The position numbers were made by a program, and so were the translations under genes. 64,000 nucleotides of DNA from Xenophilus azovorans DSM 13620 (lineage in GTDB: Bacteria > Pseudomonadota > Gammaproteobacteria > Burkholderiales > Burkholderiaceae_C). Below the pieces are notes generated by a model. The model worked only from the letters and a program-made list of their open reading frames with translations, did no database searches and was not told the origin of the DNA. The stretch covers positions 1 through 64,000 of the forward strand of contig NZ_JQKD01000026.1 of the NCBI RefSeq assembly GCF_000745855.1, in the 5' to 3' direction. Shown here in pieces: positions 63,207 through 64,000 of the stretch; the stretch's first letter is position 1; every line of letters starts with the position of its first letter.

Positions 63207-64000
63207 TCAAGGCTCGGCCGCCGTCGAGCCCTGGTCGCGCGTGACCATCACCTGGTCGATGCGGTGCGCGTCGACGTCCATCACCTCGAAGCTGAAGCCG
63301 CCCCAGCGCACACGGTCGGTGCGCTTGGGCACGCGGCGCAGCATCACCATCAGGAAGCCGGCCAGCGTCTCGTATTCGTCGGGATGCGGCAAGGCATCCA
63401 GGCCCAGCGCGCGCTGCACGTCCTGGATCGGCGTGACGCCGTCGACCAGCCAGGAGTTGGCGTCGCGCTGCACGATCTGCGGCTCGTCGTCCGAGGCCGG
63501 CACCAGGTCGCCCATCACGGTGCTCATCACGTCGTTGAGGGTGATCACGCCCACCACCAGGCTGTACTCGTTGACGACGATGGCGAAGTCCTCGTGCGCC
63601 TGGCGGAACTGCTCCAGCACCTCGGTCAGCGTCAGCCGGTCGGGGATCACCAGCGCGCGGTGCAGCGGCAGGCCCTTGGCTAGGTCCAGCGGCTGGCCGC
63701 CCAGCACGCGCTGGAACATGTCCTTGGCGTCCACGTAGCCCAGCACGTGGTCGATGTCGCCCTCGCACACCGGGTAGGCCGAGAAGGGCTCGGCCAGGAT
63801 GCGCGCGCGCAGCAGGGCGTCGGTGTCGTCGTGGTGCAGCCAGACCACGCGCTCGCGCGGCGTCATCACGCTGCTGACCAGGCGGGTGTCCAGCTCGAAC
63901 ACGTTGGCGATCACCTGCTGCTCGCGCAGCGCCAGCACGCCGGCCTGGGCGCCGGCCTCGGTCATCGCCAGGATGTCGGCCGAGGTGATCTTGTCCTCGC
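63207..64000 (-). CDS. HlyC/CorC (hemolysin-type, CNNM) family protein, 3' part
   Basis: The last 264 or so codons of a larger gene running off the window; reading continues without a stop to base 64000 (EDKITSADILAMTEAGAQ), so the ATG at 63965 is internal. Two CBS domains cover most of the visible part (SVMTPRERVVWLHHDDTDAL and VNEYSLVVGVITLNDVMSTV). The CorC_HlyC domain follows (DSWLVDG-like NSWLVDGVTPIQDVQRALGL, then GFLMVMLRRVPKRTDRVRWG). Proteins with this layout and an N-terminal DUF21 membrane domain affect magnesium, cobalt or polyamine export; the membrane part is outside the window. Confidence 0.85.
   Translation of the reverse strand, partial: EDKITSADILAMTEAGAQAGVLALREQQVIANVFELDTRLVSSVMTPRERVVWLHHDDTDALLRARILAEPFSAYPVCEGDIDHVLGYVDAKDMFQRVLGGQPLDLAKGLPLHRALVIPDRLTLTEVLEQFRQAHEDFAIVVNEYSLVVGVITLNDVMSTVMGDLVPASDDEPQIVQRDANSWLVDGVTPIQDVQRALGLDALPHPDEYETLAGFLMVMLRRVPKRTDRVRWGGFSFEVMDVDAHRIDQVMVTRDQGSTAAEP

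Overview
The window is a GC-rich (clearly above 60% GC by eye) bacterial chromosome segment from a betaproteobacterium of the Burkholderiales, most like Comamonadaceae. The evidence is the gene neighbourhoods: hisI-hisE-HIT-tatABC, petABC-sspAB, rplU-rpmA-obgE-proB-CNP1-rppH-proS and pilBCD-coaE-zapD-yacG-mutT are all typical of that group. The protein sequences also fit, for example a Bug-family solute receptor and a cytochrome b with PVWY at the Qo site. I do not assign a genus.

Layout. 1-363: the left end of an IS110-family element cut by the window edge, with recombinase N-terminus and a noncoding left end that may encode a bridge RNA. 364-5.8 kb: small housekeeping genes (Nudix, yqeY, rpsU), a cysteine hydrolase divergent from a GlxA-type AraC regulator, a flavoprotein and a sterol-desaturase-like membrane enzyme. 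5.9-9.0 kb: an accessory LysR / Bug receptor / alpha-beta hydrolase cluster. 9.0-19.4 kb: a complete minus-strand nitrate assimilation cluster in the order nasR-nasF-nasE-nasD-nasC-nasA-ybiB-cobA. Its leader RNA carries an ANTAR-type hairpin followed by an intrinsic terminator, but the cluster has no siroheme nitrite reductase gene. 19.5-22.7 kb: hisI, hisE, a small membrane protein, HIT and tatABC. 22.7-26.3 kb: a DegS/HtrA-like protease, a Nif3-like protein, pdxA and mscL. 26.3-31 kb: the bc1 complex (petABC), sspAB, tRNA-Thr and dciA.

31.2-39.9 kb: secA, a LysR/pobA pair, argJ, an ATPase, mutT, yacG and zapD. 39.9-42.5 kb: an MBOAT plus SGNH O-acylation pair inserted between zapD and coaE. 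42.5-47.1 kb: coaE and the type IV pilus core pilD-pilC-pilB. 47.2-52.7 kb: tRNA-Pro, ispB, rplU-rpmA-obgE-proB, a CNP1-like protein and rppH. 52.8-63.1 kb: proS, a lytic transglycosylase, a five-gene dipeptide-type ABC transporter, then two amidohydrolases coupled to it. 63.1 kb to the end: a long inverted repeat of REP type and the 3' part of a CorC/HlyC-family gene.

The genes are tightly packed, with many 4-nt ATGA/GTGA overlaps suggesting translational coupling. The only gene-free stretch over 300 nt is the nas leader (17816-18138). Several genes (glxA-like, the LysR at 5899, hisI, nif3-like) have a -10-like hexamer ending exactly 6 nt before the start codon and no Shine-Dalgarno sequence, which suggests leaderless mRNAs. 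No wholly new system is evident. The most rewarding items are the IS110 left end, the nasR-controlled leader, the missing nasB, the orphan O-acylation pair and the leaderless promoter pattern.
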